A stretch of 42,056 nt of DNA from contig NZ_AQVE01000029.1 in NCBI RefSeq assembly GCF_000371925.1, positions 1 to 42,056 on the forward strand, read 5' to 3'. Below the pieces are notes generated by a model. That model worked only from the letters and a program-made list of their open reading frames with translations. It made no database searches and had not been told where the DNA came from. The position numbers were made by a program, and so were the translations under genes. Each line of letters opens with the position of its first letter. Position 1 is the stretch's first letter. Shown here in pieces: positions 28,137 to 37,875 of this stretch. The DNA is from Thiolinea disciformis DSM 14473. GTDB taxonomy: Bacteria > Pseudomonadota > Gammaproteobacteria > Thiotrichales > Thiotrichaceae.

Positions 28137-29285
28137 ATGCCTAGCCCTCACACCCTTAACTGCCCTCATTTTCAGGCTCAGCGCTGTTTGTCCTGCACTT
28201 GGATTGCAAAGTCCTATGAGCAACAACTAGCCGACAAACAAGCGACACTCAAAGAGTTATTACGTGACTTTACCATTGAAAACTGGCACGACCCTGTCCC
28301 CAGCAACATACGCAGCTTTCGTAATAAAGCTAAAATGGTTGTATTAGGTGCAGCACATCAACCCATTCTCGGCATCTTAAGTCCTGATGGAACGCCACAA
28401 AGTTTAAACGACTGCCCTTTATATCCACCGGCCATGCAAGCCCTATTACAGCGTTTAGAGCGCTGGATTCAACAAGCGGGCTTGCCGCCTTATCGCCTTG
28501 ATAAACAAAAAGGTGAATTAAAATATATATTACTCACGCATAGCCTAGCCCATGATCAATACTTACTACGTTTTGTCTTGCGCAGTGAACAAGCCATTCC
28601 ACGTATTCAAGCGAATTTACCTTTATTACTTACCGACTTTCCTAATATTACAGTGATCTCTGTCAATATTCAGGCAATACACATGGCGATTTTAGAGGGC
28701 GAACAAGAAATATTCTTAACTGAAGCAAAGCGATTACCCGAACAGTTTAATCATGTGCCTTTATATATTCGCCCTAAAAGTTTCTTCCAAACGAATCCCA
28801 ATGTTGCCGCCCAACTTTATCAAACCGCCCGTGAGTGGATACAAACACTGCAGCCTCAAATCATTGCAGATTTATTTTGTGGTGTAGGCGGGTTTGGTTT
28901 GCATTGTGCCAACACCGAAACACAACTCATCGGCATTGAAATTGAACCTGAAGCGATTGCTTGCGCACGCGATTCAGCGGCAGTCATGGGCTTGAAACAA
29001 GTTCATTTTCAAACCTTAGACTTTAATCAGTGTCAGCCCGATGCGGCGTGTAAACCAGAGGTGGTGATTGTAAATCCTCCACGGCGTGGCATTGGGAAAG
29101 AACTGTGTCACTACTTAAATACCTTGCAACCCAAGTCCATTCTGTACTCCAGTTGTAATGCCGTGACGCTAGCGCAGGATTTACGGCAGCTAACCGGCTA
29201 TAGGCTTGAGCGAGTGCAACTCTTTGATATGTTTGCACATACGGGACATTTCGAGACCTTGTGCTTACTCGCCAAAACTCCCTAG
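28137..29285 (+). CDS. rlmC: 23S rRNA (uracil-5-)-methyltransferase RlmC
   Basis: Encodes 382 residues from the ATG at 28137; the frame extends to 28044 without support. RlmC methylates U747 of 23S rRNA in E. coli. The N-terminus has the cysteine pattern of the [4Fe-4S] cluster (NCPHFQAQRCLSCTW with Cys9, Cys17, Cys20 and a later Cys in LNDCPLYP). SAM binding is at IADLFCGVGGFGLHC, and the conserved NPPRRGIG and SSCNAVTLAQDL with the catalytic Cys are present. The absence of a TRAM domain and the size favour RlmC over RlmD. It is divergent from hsdR across 283 bases. Confidence 0.9.
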   Translation: MPSPHTLNCPHFQAQRCLSCTWIAKSYEQQLADKQATLKELLRDFTIENWHDPVPSNIRSFRNKAKMVVLGAAHQPILGILSPDGTPQSLNDCPLYPPAMQALLQRLERWIQQAGLPPYRLDKQKGELKYILLTHSLAHDQYLLRFVLRSEQAIPRIQANLPLLLTDFPNITVISVNIQAIHMAILEGEQEIFLTEAKRLPEQFNHVPLYIRPKSFFQTNPNVAAQLYQTAREWIQTLQPQIIADLFCGVGGFGLHCANTETQLIGIEIEPEAIACARDSAAVMGLKQVHFQTLDFNQCQPDAACKPEVVIVNPPRRGIGKELCHYLNTLQPKSILYSSCNAVTLAQDLRQLTGYRLERVQLFDMFAHTGHFETLCLLAKTP

Positions 29286-29421
29286 CAAGCGTGCTTCCCC
29301 AGAGAAATTATCACGAAAAAGAATAAAGATATCACTTAATATCATTTTTAGTGCTTTCTATGCCTTGATCATACTGCGAGCAATTTCGTGCACAGTGATC
29401 TCATGGATCAAAGGAATGCGT

Positions 29422-31188
29422 ATGGGTTGGGAAGCTATTCTGTCAGTCATATTAGTAATTAGCGTTTTGGCTTTGTTGGCTCTCTCTAGTTTTGCACCCG
29501 ATATGATTTTGATGTCTGCCTTGATTATTTTATTAGTCAGCGGTGTCTTAACACCTAATGAGGCGTTTGAGGGTTTTGCTAATACTGGCTTAATGACAAT
29601 TGCGGCCTTATATGTCGTTGCTGCTGGTTTACGCGAGACGGGTGCTATTCAATGTATTACCCGTAAATTACTCGGACAGCCTAGCAGTGTGCGCGGCGCA
29701 CAATTACGCATGTTTATTCCCGCCGCCGCCTTAAGTGCTTTCTTAAATAATACCACTGTCGTTGCCATGTTAATGCCTGCCATTCAAGAATGGTGCGTTC
29801 GTCTTAAGATATCGCCTTCAAAATTATTATTATTACTCAGCTATGCCGCAATTTTAGGGGGAACTTGCACACTGATTGGCACCAGCACTAATTTAGTCGT
29901 CGATGGTTTATTACAAAAATCAGGTCACTCGGGTTTAGGGGTCTTTGATATTACAGTAGTGGGTATTGCATTATTAAGCGTTTGTGGCGCTTATCTGATT
30001 TTAATTGGCAGCCGCTTATTGCCCTCAGGCCAAGGGGTCACAGAAGATCTCGATAAAGTCCGTGAATACCATGTAGAAATGCTCGTGGATAATGGAATAC
30101 TGAATGGCCAAAGCCTAGCCAGTGCAGGCTTGGCTAATTTAGGGTATGGGTATTTAGCAGAAGTCGAGCGTGGTTCAGAAATTATTCAAAGTCCGAAAGG
30201 TGATTTTATACTTCAAACCGGTGATCGTCTGGCTTTCATTGGCTCACCGCGCTGTGCTCAAGAATTACGTGCTATTCAAGGTTTAAAACCCGCGAATGAG
30301 GATATCCATAAATTAGGTATTGTGCATTTCCAGCGGCGCGTGGTAGAAGCGGTTATTGGCCCTGAATTTCCTTTTTTAGGGATGACGCTACAAGAATGTG
30401 ATTTTTTAGGGACTTATCAAGCAGTAGTTTTATCCGTATCGCGTGGCAGCAGTGGGAATTTGCCCGATAAAGGTTTAAATGCACATTTGCAAGTAGGCGA
30501 TACTTTACTCATGGAGGCGGGTAAGGAATTTGTTAAGCAATACCGTTTTCGTAAAGACTTTTTATTAGTATCCGCCTTAGAAGACTCTAGTCCACCCGAT
30601 TTCAATAAGAGCAGTCGAGCCTTAGTTATTCTTGGCGCGATGGTACTCTTAAGTGCTTTTGAAATTATTCCTATTTTACAAGCAGCTTGGCTTGCCGCAG
30701 CGCTCATGTTATTAACACGCTGTATGAATGCTGGCTTAGCGCGACGCTCGGTCGATTATACTGTCTTAACTGTAATAGGTGCTTCATTTGCCTTAGGCGA
30801 GGCTTTAACTAAAACAGGTGCTGCAAATTATATCGCCGAAACCTTAATGTTTGGTGGAAAAATGACACCCGTGATGGCATTAATTGTCGTCTATGCCTTA
30901 ACAGCCTTATTTACTGAGATAATTACCAATAATGCCGCTGCCGCCTTAATTTTTCCTATAGCCCTTTCAGTTTCGCAGCAATTAGGGGTCAGTATTATGC
31001 CCTTTGCTATAGCCGTTATGTTTGCAGCCTCGGCTTGTTTTGCTACCCCAATTGGTTATCAAACTAATTTAATGGTCTATGGCCCAGGTGGTTATCGTGC
31101 AAGCGATTATTTTAAAGTCGGCATCCCCATGAATATTTTAGCAGGATGTGTCACCATTCCTGTTATTTTATTGATTTGGTCATTTTAA
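29422..31188 (+). CDS. SLC13-family permease with two RCK_C domains
   Basis: Encodes 588 residues from the ATG at 29422, six bases after AAGGA; a longer frame from 29206 would overlap rlmC. Two membrane halves (residues ~1-190 and ~400-588) contain the helix-breaking motifs of the DASS/NadC superfamily: FLNNTTVVAMLMP and GTSTNLVVDG in the first, EIITNNAAAALIFPIA and ATPIGYQTNLMVYGPGGY in the second. Between them lie two TrkA-C (RCK_C) cytosolic domains (YHVEMLVDNGILNGQSL..LQTGDRLAFIG; VVEAVIGPEFPFLG..LQVGDTLLMEAG). This architecture occurs in sulfate and other anion permeases; the substrate is not fixed by sequence. It appears to be a single gene. Confidence 0.88.
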   Translation: MGWEAILSVILVISVLALLALSSFAPDMILMSALIILLVSGVLTPNEAFEGFANTGLMTIAALYVVAAGLRETGAIQCITRKLLGQPSSVRGAQLRMFIPAAALSAFLNNTTVVAMLMPAIQEWCVRLKISPSKLLLLLSYAAILGGTCTLIGTSTNLVVDGLLQKSGHSGLGVFDITVVGIALLSVCGAYLILIGSRLLPSGQGVTEDLDKVREYHVEMLVDNGILNGQSLASAGLANLGYGYLAEVERGSEIIQSPKGDFILQTGDRLAFIGSPRCAQELRAIQGLKPANEDIHKLGIVHFQRRVVEAVIGPEFPFLGMTLQECDFLGTYQAVVLSVSRGSSGNLPDKGLNAHLQVGDTLLMEAGKEFVKQYRFRKDFLLVSALEDSSPPDFNKSSRALVILGAMVLLSAFEIIPILQAAWLAAALMLLTRCMNAGLARRSVDYTVLTVIGASFALGEALTKTGAANYIAETLMFGGKMTPVMALIVVYALTALFTEIITNNAAAALIFPIALSVSQQLGVSIMPFAIAVMFAASACFATPIGYQTNLMVYGPGGYRASDYFKVGIPMNILAGCVTIPVILLIWSF

Positions 31189-31219
31189 CAAAACTATTCT
31201 TTTATAAAAATTACGCGAG

Positions 31220-32116
31220 CTAACTACTTTGTACATTCAAGCGTTTCTTAAAGGCTCCAGGGGCTTCGCCACATTGTTTGGTGAAGAACCTTGAAAAATA
31301 CGCGGGGTCTTTAAAACCTAAATCATAGGCTACTTCTGAAATAGAAAGGCCGGTGTAAATTAATTTACGCTTGGCCTCCGTAATTAAGAGTCCATGTACA
31401 ATCTGCAAGGCATTTTGCCCCGTATAGCGCTGGCATAAACGATTCAAGCGATTTTCCGTTAAACCTAACAAACTAGCATATTGGCCCACACTCCAATGCT
31501 TAATATAATGTTGCTCTAACAAAGCTAAAAAACGTTCATAGCTAGTCACCTTGCTATCGTAGTTTTTATCAGTAGCCAGTGCTGGAGCGATCAAGGGCTT
31601 CGCTAAACGCCCTAACAAAATAAAAATTAGCTTTAAATACGTGCCAATCATAACCGATTGACCCATACGGGGTTGTTGATACTCGTGTACCAGTTGTGCA
31701 ACGGCATACCGTATGGCTTGATAATCGCTTGTGTCTGTAGGTTCTAATATCAGTGGCTCTGTTAATAAGAAGGGAAATACTTGCCGTTCTGATTCAGCAA
31801 ATAAACCTTTCAAAAAAGCTTCTGTAATAGTAAATAAATAACCTTTGACAGACGGCTGATGGTTAAAGCCATGCACCTCACGTGCAGGAATCGATAAAAT
31901 ACACCCCGCCTGCTCCTCGTGGTGGCGATCACGAATTTGCGTTAATACACTGCCTTCTTCGAGGATTAATAATTGATGTAATTGATCATGGCGATGTGGA
32001 TGAATTTCCCAATTATGCTTCGGCAAAGACTCCTGTAATACGGTGAGCGCTAGATAATCCGGTGTTGTATCCGGGGTCGTTTTACCGTATAAAAAATAAT
32101 GAGGAACATCGTGCAT
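31220..32116 (-). CDS. AraC-family regulator with cupin sensor (PobR/HpaA-like)
   Basis: Encodes 298 residues. An N-terminal cupin (WEIHPHRHDQLHQLLILEEGSV, then GCILSIPAREVHGF) would bind the inducer. The C-terminal two helix-turn-helix units (WSVGQYASLLGLTENRLNRLCQRYTGQNALQIVHGLLITEAKRKL and LSISEVAYDLGFKDPAYFSRFFTKQCGEAPGAFKKR) bind DNA. The overall form is close to PobR-type activators, which respond to aromatic acids such as 4-hydroxybenzoate. It begins one base after the AEC gene, as the last gene of the quinate/shikimate cluster. It may activate this operon or a protocatechuate pathway elsewhere; the inducer is inferred only. Confidence 0.88.
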   Translation of the reverse strand: MHDVPHYFLYGKTTPDTTPDYLALTVLQESLPKHNWEIHPHRHDQLHQLLILEEGSVLTQIRDRHHEEQAGCILSIPAREVHGFNHQPSVKGYLFTITEAFLKGLFAESERQVFPFLLTEPLILEPTDTSDYQAIRYAVAQLVHEYQQPRMGQSVMIGTYLKLIFILLGRLAKPLIAPALATDKNYDSKVTSYERFLALLEQHYIKHWSVGQYASLLGLTENRLNRLCQRYTGQNALQIVHGLLITEAKRKLIYTGLSISEVAYDLGFKDPAYFSRFFTKQCGEAPGAFKKRLNVQSS

Positions 32117-32117
32117 C

Positions 32118-33065
32118 TTATAATCCTCGTAATAAGCTTAGTACCACCGTTAAGCTTAAAAACGACAATAGTGTAGTTATAAATAACGTACTTGCACAAA
32201 AATCTCGAAACCCATAGCGCTCACCCACAATCGGGTAAATACTCATCATCGGTGATGCTGCTATAATAATCACCGCTTGTTGGAAGTTTGGATTAAAATT
32301 TGGTAGAAAAAGTACGCATAACGCTACTAATGCAGGATGTAACATTAATTTCCCGATTATTACTAGCGAAATATCACTCCAAGACTTTTGCGTTTGGGGC
32401 TTTATATTAGCTAACGCGGCGCCAATAAATAATAAAGCTAGACCTGCCGAAATTTTACTTAATAAGTCTAAGCTTTGATTAATAGGCTTAGGTAACGCTA
32501 TTCCCAACAAGGAGATCGTTGCTCCAATCGCAATTGAGATAATCAGGGGATTTTTAATAATTCTCAGCGCAACAGCACGTATAATATTGACTGAACCACC
32601 TTTAGACCCTGCACTATACTCCAACAATATTAATATAAGCGGTAAAATTAGAATGTTTTCTACTAAGACTGCCATCATTAGACTTAAAGATGCGACCTCA
32701 GGGAGACCTAAACTTAAGGACAGCACGGGAAAACCGACAAACATACTATTCGGGATGGACATCCCCATACTTTGAATCGCACTTTGGGTGAGCGAATTCC
32801 TTTTAAGTTTAAAGCTTATCAGAATCGCTACTAAAAGATTTAATAGTGAACCTAGACCATAGGCTAGCAAGAAATACGGTTCGACAATTTCGCTAATATG
32901 AATTTTACTTAATCCACTGATCAGCAGCGCTGGAATGGCAAAGTATAAAACAATATGCCCTAAGCTTGGCATGGCCTCTGCTTTAATCAATCCGCGCTTA
33001 AATGCGAAATAACCAAGTCCTATGAGAATAAAGATCGGCGAAATAGTCAGTAAGATATTAAGCAT
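32118..33065 (-). CDS. AEC-family (auxin efflux carrier-like) permease
   Basis: Encodes 315 residues with about ten hydrophobic helices in two halves. Typical AEC features are present: ISPIFILIGLGYFAFKRGLI, SLGHIVLYFAIPALLISGLS in helix 2, MGMSIPNSMFVGFPVLSL and AASPMMSIYPIVGERYGF. Members move organic acids or auxin-like molecules across the inner membrane, often outward. Its start overlaps the quiC stop by eight bases (ATGCTTAA), so it is translated with the dehydratase. It may carry a pathway intermediate such as protocatechuate or act as a second uptake route; direction is unknown. Confidence 0.88.
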   Translation of the reverse strand: MLNILLTISPIFILIGLGYFAFKRGLIKAEAMPSLGHIVLYFAIPALLISGLSKIHISEIVEPYFLLAYGLGSLLNLLVAILISFKLKRNSLTQSAIQSMGMSIPNSMFVGFPVLSLSLGLPEVASLSLMMAVLVENILILPLILILLEYSAGSKGGSVNIIRAVALRIIKNPLIISIAIGATISLLGIALPKPINQSLDLLSKISAGLALLFIGAALANIKPQTQKSWSDISLVIIGKLMLHPALVALCVLFLPNFNPNFQQAVIIIAASPMMSIYPIVGERYGFRDFCASTLFITTLLSFLSLTVVLSLLRGL

Positions 33066-34917
33066 TTAAACTCGCCAATTCTTTGGCTTGCATCGTGACC
33101 CGCATTTGCGCATTCGGTGTACCAAAACCTTGGTAGCCATTACGCTGGACGATTTCAAAACAGAAACGCCCTGCAAATAGTTTGGTAAACAATTGAAAAA
33201 ATACTCCCTGCTCGTCCTCATCATACAAAATGTGAAAGTGCTGCAACTGCGCTAGTAATGCTTCGGATAACTGAAAGCGTGCAGCGAGATCATCATAATA
33301 GTTTGCGGTTACCTCCATACTTGCACAATGGAGACTTTCTAAACGTTTCGCAACTGCAAAAATATCCGTGGTACGTAGTGCAATATGATTTACGCCCCCG
33401 CCCGCATAACGACTCGCAATATAATTCGATACCGTTTGAGCCGCTTGTGAGCTGTTTAAGGTGAAAGCCACCGCTTTATCCGGCGTTTGCATGACTTGGC
33501 TTTTTACCAATCCCCCCGGATCAGAGACACTGACACTAGGTGTGGGTGTCATGCCAAAAAGCGAGCGATACAATAAGCTGGAGTGCAGCATCTCTTCATA
33601 ACTCATGCTCAATGCCACATGATCTATCGCTTGTAAAAAGGCGTGTGGCTCGTGGTATTGTGCAATAAATTCACGCTCCCAATGATTGGGCTGAATGCTG
33701 TCATCGACTAAATATAAATAACTACCAATGGAACCTTCTACTGCTGGAATACCATGGGTATCCGTGTGCGGATTGCCATAAGACAGTTTATACCCGAGTT
33801 GTTTGGCACGTTGCGCTAAGGCAGACACATTCGAGCAACTCAAACCAAAGGCACATACTGATACCCCATGCCGATCATGATAGCGCTGTGCGAAGCTCTC
33901 CGGCTCAAGGTTCATAACCATATTAATCGCGCCCTGCCGCCACACCTCTACCGCTTTCTTGCGATGGGTAGCAGCATGGCTAAACCCTAGCTGAGCTAAT
34001 AAGTGCGTGAGTTCCTGTTTTTCGCTTGCATTAACGGCAAACTCGATAAATTGGATTTCAGTGGGCGGTTTAATGCTCGGCAATAATGCACCTTGTTGCT
34101 GTGTAATAGATTCCGAAGCGCGATTCACATACACCAAAGAACGATAACCATCACGCGCGGTATTTTCCGGTGAACCGGAACGGAATTGATCATTAAAAAT
34201 CTCTAGTGACAATGCCCCGTTATAGCCGGTTGCGTGTAGATTATTCATAAACTGATCCAGTGGTAATTCACCTTGCCCCGGAAAGCAGCGGTAATGCCGA
34301 CTCCACGATAAATGATCCATCGACAAACGCGGCGCATCGGCGACTTGCACCAGAAAAATCTTATCACCCGGAATATTTAAAATCGCTTGTAAATCGACAC
34401 CACGCGAAAAAATGTGAAAAGTATCAAGGCATAAACCCACCGCTTCATGATTAGCGCGACGCACAATCTCCCATGAATCGCGGTAATCATAGACAAAACG
34501 TCCCCACGCGAGCGCTTCGAACGCCACACGCATATGATGTGCTTTGGCACGCTCACCTAAAGCATGAAAATCATCAGCAGCACGCTGAATTCCCCCCAAA
34601 GCGTGAGGGTGCACACTACTACACACCATTAATAGGTCGGTGCCGAGTTGCTCCATCAAATCGAACTTGCGCTCAGCTCGCTCAAACGCCTTGCTACGAT
34701 GAGGCTCAGGCAAGCCTTCAAAATCACGAAAGGGTTGATAGGTCACTATTTCCAAGCCATGGTCTTGAATCATCAAACGAATATCGTTGATTGAAGCATC
34801 ACAGGTGATCAAATCATTTTCGAAAATCTCAATACCCTGAAACCCTGCTTTGGCAATAGCCTCAATTTTCTGACGCAATGTCCCTGACAGACACACAGTG
34901 GCTATGGAATAACGCAT
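33058..34917 (-). CDS. quiC: 3-dehydroshikimate dehydratase (QuiC, two-domain type)
   Basis: Encodes 619 residues. The N-terminal ~280 residues are an AP-endonuclease-2-like TIM barrel (SIATVCLSGTLRQKIEAIAKAGFQGIEIFEND; GLCLDTFHIFSRG; LSLEIFNDQFR) that dehydrates 3-dehydroshikimate to protocatechuate. The C-terminal ~320 residues resemble 4-hydroxyphenylpyruvate dioxygenase, with candidate metal ligands in IDHVALSMSYEEML, VNHIALRTTDIF and FCFEIVQRNG. This two-domain form matches Pseudomonas QuiC1, where the dioxygenase-like half is not known to be catalytic. It lies between aroQ and the AEC carrier in the operon. Databases may call it a bifunctional isomerase/HPPD; the context supports the dehydratase. 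Confidence 0.92.
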   Translation of the reverse strand: MRYSIATVCLSGTLRQKIEAIAKAGFQGIEIFENDLITCDASINDIRLMIQDHGLEIVTYQPFRDFEGLPEPHRSKAFERAERKFDLMEQLGTDLLMVCSSVHPHALGGIQRAADDFHALGERAKAHHMRVAFEALAWGRFVYDYRDSWEIVRRANHEAVGLCLDTFHIFSRGVDLQAILNIPGDKIFLVQVADAPRLSMDHLSWSRHYRCFPGQGELPLDQFMNNLHATGYNGALSLEIFNDQFRSGSPENTARDGYRSLVYVNRASESITQQQGALLPSIKPPTEIQFIEFAVNASEKQELTHLLAQLGFSHAATHRKKAVEVWRQGAINMVMNLEPESFAQRYHDRHGVSVCAFGLSCSNVSALAQRAKQLGYKLSYGNPHTDTHGIPAVEGSIGSYLYLVDDSIQPNHWEREFIAQYHEPHAFLQAIDHVALSMSYEEMLHSSLLYRSLFGMTPTPSVSVSDPGGLVKSQVMQTPDKAVAFTLNSSQAAQTVSNYIASRYAGGGVNHIALRTTDIFAVAKRLESLHCASMEVTANYYDDLAARFQLSEALLAQLQHFHILYDEDEQGVFFQLFTKLFAGRFCFEIVQRNGYQGFGTPNAQMRVTMQAKELASLNA

Positions 34918-34995
34918 AATGTTAACCTAATAATAAGTGCTATCACACAGCCGGTCATTAGGGCTAGCCAGCGCTAACCCTAGTAACAGTTACGG

Positions 34996-35451
34996 CTATG
35001 ACTTATGAAATTTGCGTACTAAACCTTCGATAGCTAGTACATATCCGTCGACCCCAAAGCCGACCACAATACCAGCCGCCGCCGCAGAAATATAAGAATG
35101 ATGGCGGAATGACTCACGTGCGTGAACATTGGAAATGTGAATCTCAATCAAGGGAACTTCAGCACCTTTAATCGCATCAAACAAGGCAATCGAAGTATGA
35201 GTATAAGCCCCCGGATTCATCACCACCCCCAGCACAGATCCCGCTTTTACCCCGCGCCCAGCCTCATGAATCGCATCAATCAGTACACCTTCATGATTCG
35301 ATTGCAGGCACTTAACTGCAACCCCCAAACGCTTACCCGCTTCTACGCACATGGCCTCCACATCTTGCAAAGTAGTCGAACCATATTGCGCGGGTTCACG
35401 TTGGCCAAGAAGATTCAGGTTAGGGCCATTTAAGACCAGAATCGTTTTCAT
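34996..35451 (-). CDS. aroQ: Type II 3-dehydroquinate dehydratase AroQ
   Basis: Encodes 151 residues, the usual size of the dodecameric type II enzyme. It interconverts 3-dehydroquinate and 3-dehydroshikimate. The N-terminus LVLNGPNLNLLGQREPAQYG holds the catalytic Tyr23 on the flexible lid; NPGAYTHTSIALFDAI, IEIHISN and FRHHSYISAAAAGIVVGFG complete the active site. AAGGAG precedes the ATG. In this cluster it would work in the catabolic direction, turning dehydroquinate from quinate into the QuiC substrate. A biosynthetic role cannot be excluded, since the reaction is shared. Confidence 0.95.
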   Translation of the reverse strand: MKTILVLNGPNLNLLGQREPAQYGSTTLQDVEAMCVEAGKRLGVAVKCLQSNHEGVLIDAIHEAGRGVKAGSVLGVVMNPGAYTHTSIALFDAIKGAEVPLIEIHISNVHARESFRHHSYISAAAAGIVVGFGVDGYVLAIEGLVRKFHKS

Positions 35452-35512
35452 GCTGAGCTCCTTAAAAGTGAAAATGACCCCAGCATTATGAAGCTTGAGG
35501 TCAAGAAACGCT

Positions 35513-36514
35513 CTATTTCTTGCGTAAAGCGTCTAATTCACTACTTAATTTATCAACAGTCTCTTTGCCAACCAACTCAGCATGTTTGGCGATCACGGGT
35601 TTTAGGATTTCGCGCATTTTGGCCAGCTCTTCCGCCGGTAATTCGGTAATTTCCATACCCGATTTTTTTAATTCATCCAAGGCTGCCGTTGATTTCTCCC
35701 GTGCAATCCCACGCTCATACGCAGCAGCCTCCGTGGCAGCCTCACGTAACGCTGTTTGTAGTTCAGGAGTTAAACCATCCCATGTTTTTTTACTGACGAT
35801 TACTGATTGAGGATTGTATTGATGATGGGTGAGCGCTAAGTGCTTTTGCACTTCATAAAACTTGTTCGCAGCAATAACCGTCACTGGATTTTCTTGACCA
35901 TCAATCGCCTTTTGTTCTAAGGCAGCATACACTTCTGGGAAGGGCATAGGTGTTGGATTTGCCCCCAAAGCAGTGACCCAATCCACATTGATGGCATTCG
36001 GAATAACCCGCAGTTTTAAGCCTTTAATATCACCAACTTTCGTAATCGGATGTTTACTATTGGTCATATCGCGGAAACCTAATTCCCAATAGGCCAAACC
36101 GACAATGCCCTTCTCTTCTAATTTTGCATGTAATGCTTTACCAAATTCGCCGTCTACTACCTTATCCGCTTCTTCAGCATTATTGAACATGAAAGGAAAG
36201 TCATACACCGCAAATTCCTTCACTTGAGAAGCTAAGATGCCAGAGTTCAATACCACCATATCCAACGTGCCACCCTGTAGTGCAGAGACATTTTGAGCAT
36301 CACCCCCTAACGCACCTCCCGCAAACACCTTAACCTTCAAAGCACCTTTGGTTTTGCTATCCACTAACTCAGCAAATTTGGTTGCTCCCATTTCTAAGGG
36401 ATGACCTTTAGGATTTTGTAGGGCCAACTTCAACTCTTTATCCGCCGCAAAAGCCATACTCATACTTGCCGTAGCGACTAATGCGACCAAACCTTTGACC
36501 AGTAAACGTTTCAT
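35513..36514 (-). CDS. dctP: TRAP transporter substrate-binding protein DctP
   Basis: Encodes 333 residues from the ATG at 36514, chosen because GGAGG lies six bases upstream; the ATG two codons earlier touches that site. A cleavable signal peptide is clear (MKRLLVKGLVALVATASMSMAFA, then ADKELKLAL), so it acts in the periplasm. The DctP-family fold is seen in NPKGHPLEMGATKFAELVDSKTKG, GGTLDMVVLNSGILA and LGFRDMTNSKHPI. The central LKLRVIPNAINVDWVTALGANPTPMPFPEVYAALEQKAIDGQENP contains the Arg that anchors the substrate carboxylate. The ligand is probably quinate or shikimate by context. It follows dctM after 65 bases. Confidence 0.93.
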   Translation of the reverse strand: MKRLLVKGLVALVATASMSMAFAADKELKLALQNPKGHPLEMGATKFAELVDSKTKGALKVKVFAGGALGGDAQNVSALQGGTLDMVVLNSGILASQVKEFAVYDFPFMFNNAEEADKVVDGEFGKALHAKLEEKGIVGLAYWELGFRDMTNSKHPITKVGDIKGLKLRVIPNAINVDWVTALGANPTPMPFPEVYAALEQKAIDGQENPVTVIAANKFYEVQKHLALTHHQYNPQSVIVSKKTWDGLTPELQTALREAATEAAAYERGIAREKSTAALDELKKSGMEITELPAEELAKMREILKPVIAKHAELVGKETVDKLSSELDALRKK

Positions 36515-36579
36515 CTCCATCCTCCAAAAAATAGACTACTTACTTCAAACGCGGGGAACTTAACACACAGCCTAATCAC

Positions 36580-37872
36580 TCAATAAAACCAAGACAGCGG
36601 CACAGTAACCAAGCTTGGGAATAAAACTAAAAGGAATAACACGAGAAATTGAGCGATCATGAAAGGAATAACCCCTTTTGATACTGCTCCCACACTCATA
36701 CCCCCAACCCCTGCCATGACATTCAGAACAGTACCCACTGGGGGTGTAATCAAACCAATGACGCCATTCATTACGAACAGTACACCGAAATAGACCGGAT
36801 CAATCCCCGCTTGCTTCACGACCGGTACCAAGACTGGCGCAAGAATCAAAATAGTCGGGGTTAAATCCATCGCCGTGCCCACTAAAATGCAGATCAATAT
36901 AATGGCTAGTAATAAGAGCGTGGGGCTATTCATTAAAGGCCCTAATAGCTCTACCACCTGTCCCGGCACATCAGCGATGGTGATCAAATAAGCGGACACC
37001 ATCGCAGCAGCGACTAAGAACATGACAGTTGCGGTGGTTTTGGCTGAGTTGACAAATACCTCATAGAGTTGGTGCCATGTCATTTCGCGGTAGATCACCA
37101 TCGATACAAACAAGGCATAGACAGCCGCAACAACCGCAGCTTCAGTTGGGGTAAAAATACCCAGTTTTAAACCGACTAAAACAATCACGGGTAAAAACAA
37201 AGCCCAAGTCGACTCTTTTAAAGCCTTTAGGCGTTCTGCACTGCTAGATTTTTGAGGCAGCGGGCGATCAGTTTGCTGCTTTGCTTCTTGCCTCACGACT
37301 AAATACCATGTTCCTGCAATCGCTAAACCCATGAAAAGCCCTGGAAAGATACCTGCCATAAAGAGCTTGCCAATCGATACATCGGTGGCTACACCAAACA
37401 CAACAAAGGCAATGGAGGGCGGAATAATGGGCGCAATAATACCCGCCGAAGCAATCAAGCCACCCGCAGTCGCTTTATCGTGTCCGGCTGCTACCATCAT
37501 CGGGAGTAATAAAGCGCCCAATGCAGCGGTATCGGCTACAGCTGAGCCGGATAATGCCGCCATTAAGCAAGCGGCTAGAATGGCCACATAGCCCAAGCCG
37601 CCCCGCACATGACCTAATAAAGATAAGGCTAGATTGACAATGCGCTTGGACAAGCCGCCCACATTCATAATCTCGCCTGCCAGCATAAAAAATGGTACGG
37701 CTAACAAGGGGAAGCTATTTGCCCCTTCAATCAGGTTCTGCGCCAGAATTTGTGCATCAAACATATCCAGATATGCCATTAAGGCTACACCGGATAACAA
37801 TAAGGAATAGGCAATAGGAATACCTAGCATCATGGCGGCGAGTAGCACGGCAATAAAAATGACAATCGTCAT
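36580..37872 (-). CDS. dctM: TRAP transporter large permease DctM
   Basis: Encodes 430 residues with about twelve membrane helices, the transport subunit of a sodium-driven TRAP system. Family motifs include PLLAVPFFMLAGEIMN near residue 55, LSGSAVADTAALGALLLPMM around residue 110, GIIAPIIPPSIAFVVFG and the C-terminal NGVIGLITPPVGTVLNVMAGV. It is four bases from dctQ, as usual for the QM pair. Imported substrate is inferred to be quinate/shikimate from the flanking enzymes. Confidence 0.93.
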   Translation of the reverse strand: MTIVIFIAVLLAAMMLGIPIAYSLLLSGVALMAYLDMFDAQILAQNLIEGANSFPLLAVPFFMLAGEIMNVGGLSKRIVNLALSLLGHVRGGLGYVAILAACLMAALSGSAVADTAALGALLLPMMVAAGHDKATAGGLIASAGIIAPIIPPSIAFVVFGVATDVSIGKLFMAGIFPGLFMGLAIAGTWYLVVRQEAKQQTDRPLPQKSSSAERLKALKESTWALFLPVIVLVGLKLGIFTPTEAAVVAAVYALFVSMVIYREMTWHQLYEVFVNSAKTTATVMFLVAAAMVSAYLITIADVPGQVVELLGPLMNSPTLLLLAIILICILVGTAMDLTPTILILAPVLVPVVKQAGIDPVYFGVLFVMNGVIGLITPPVGTVLNVMAGVGGMSVGAVSKGVIPFMIAQFLVLFLLVLFPSLVTVPLSWFY

Positions 37873-37875
37873 GCG

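Noticed and set aside
29206-29421. N-terminal extension of the SLC13 permease
   Set aside because: It overlaps the end of rlmC, lacks a ribosome-binding site and has no transporter character; AAGGA sits right before 29422.
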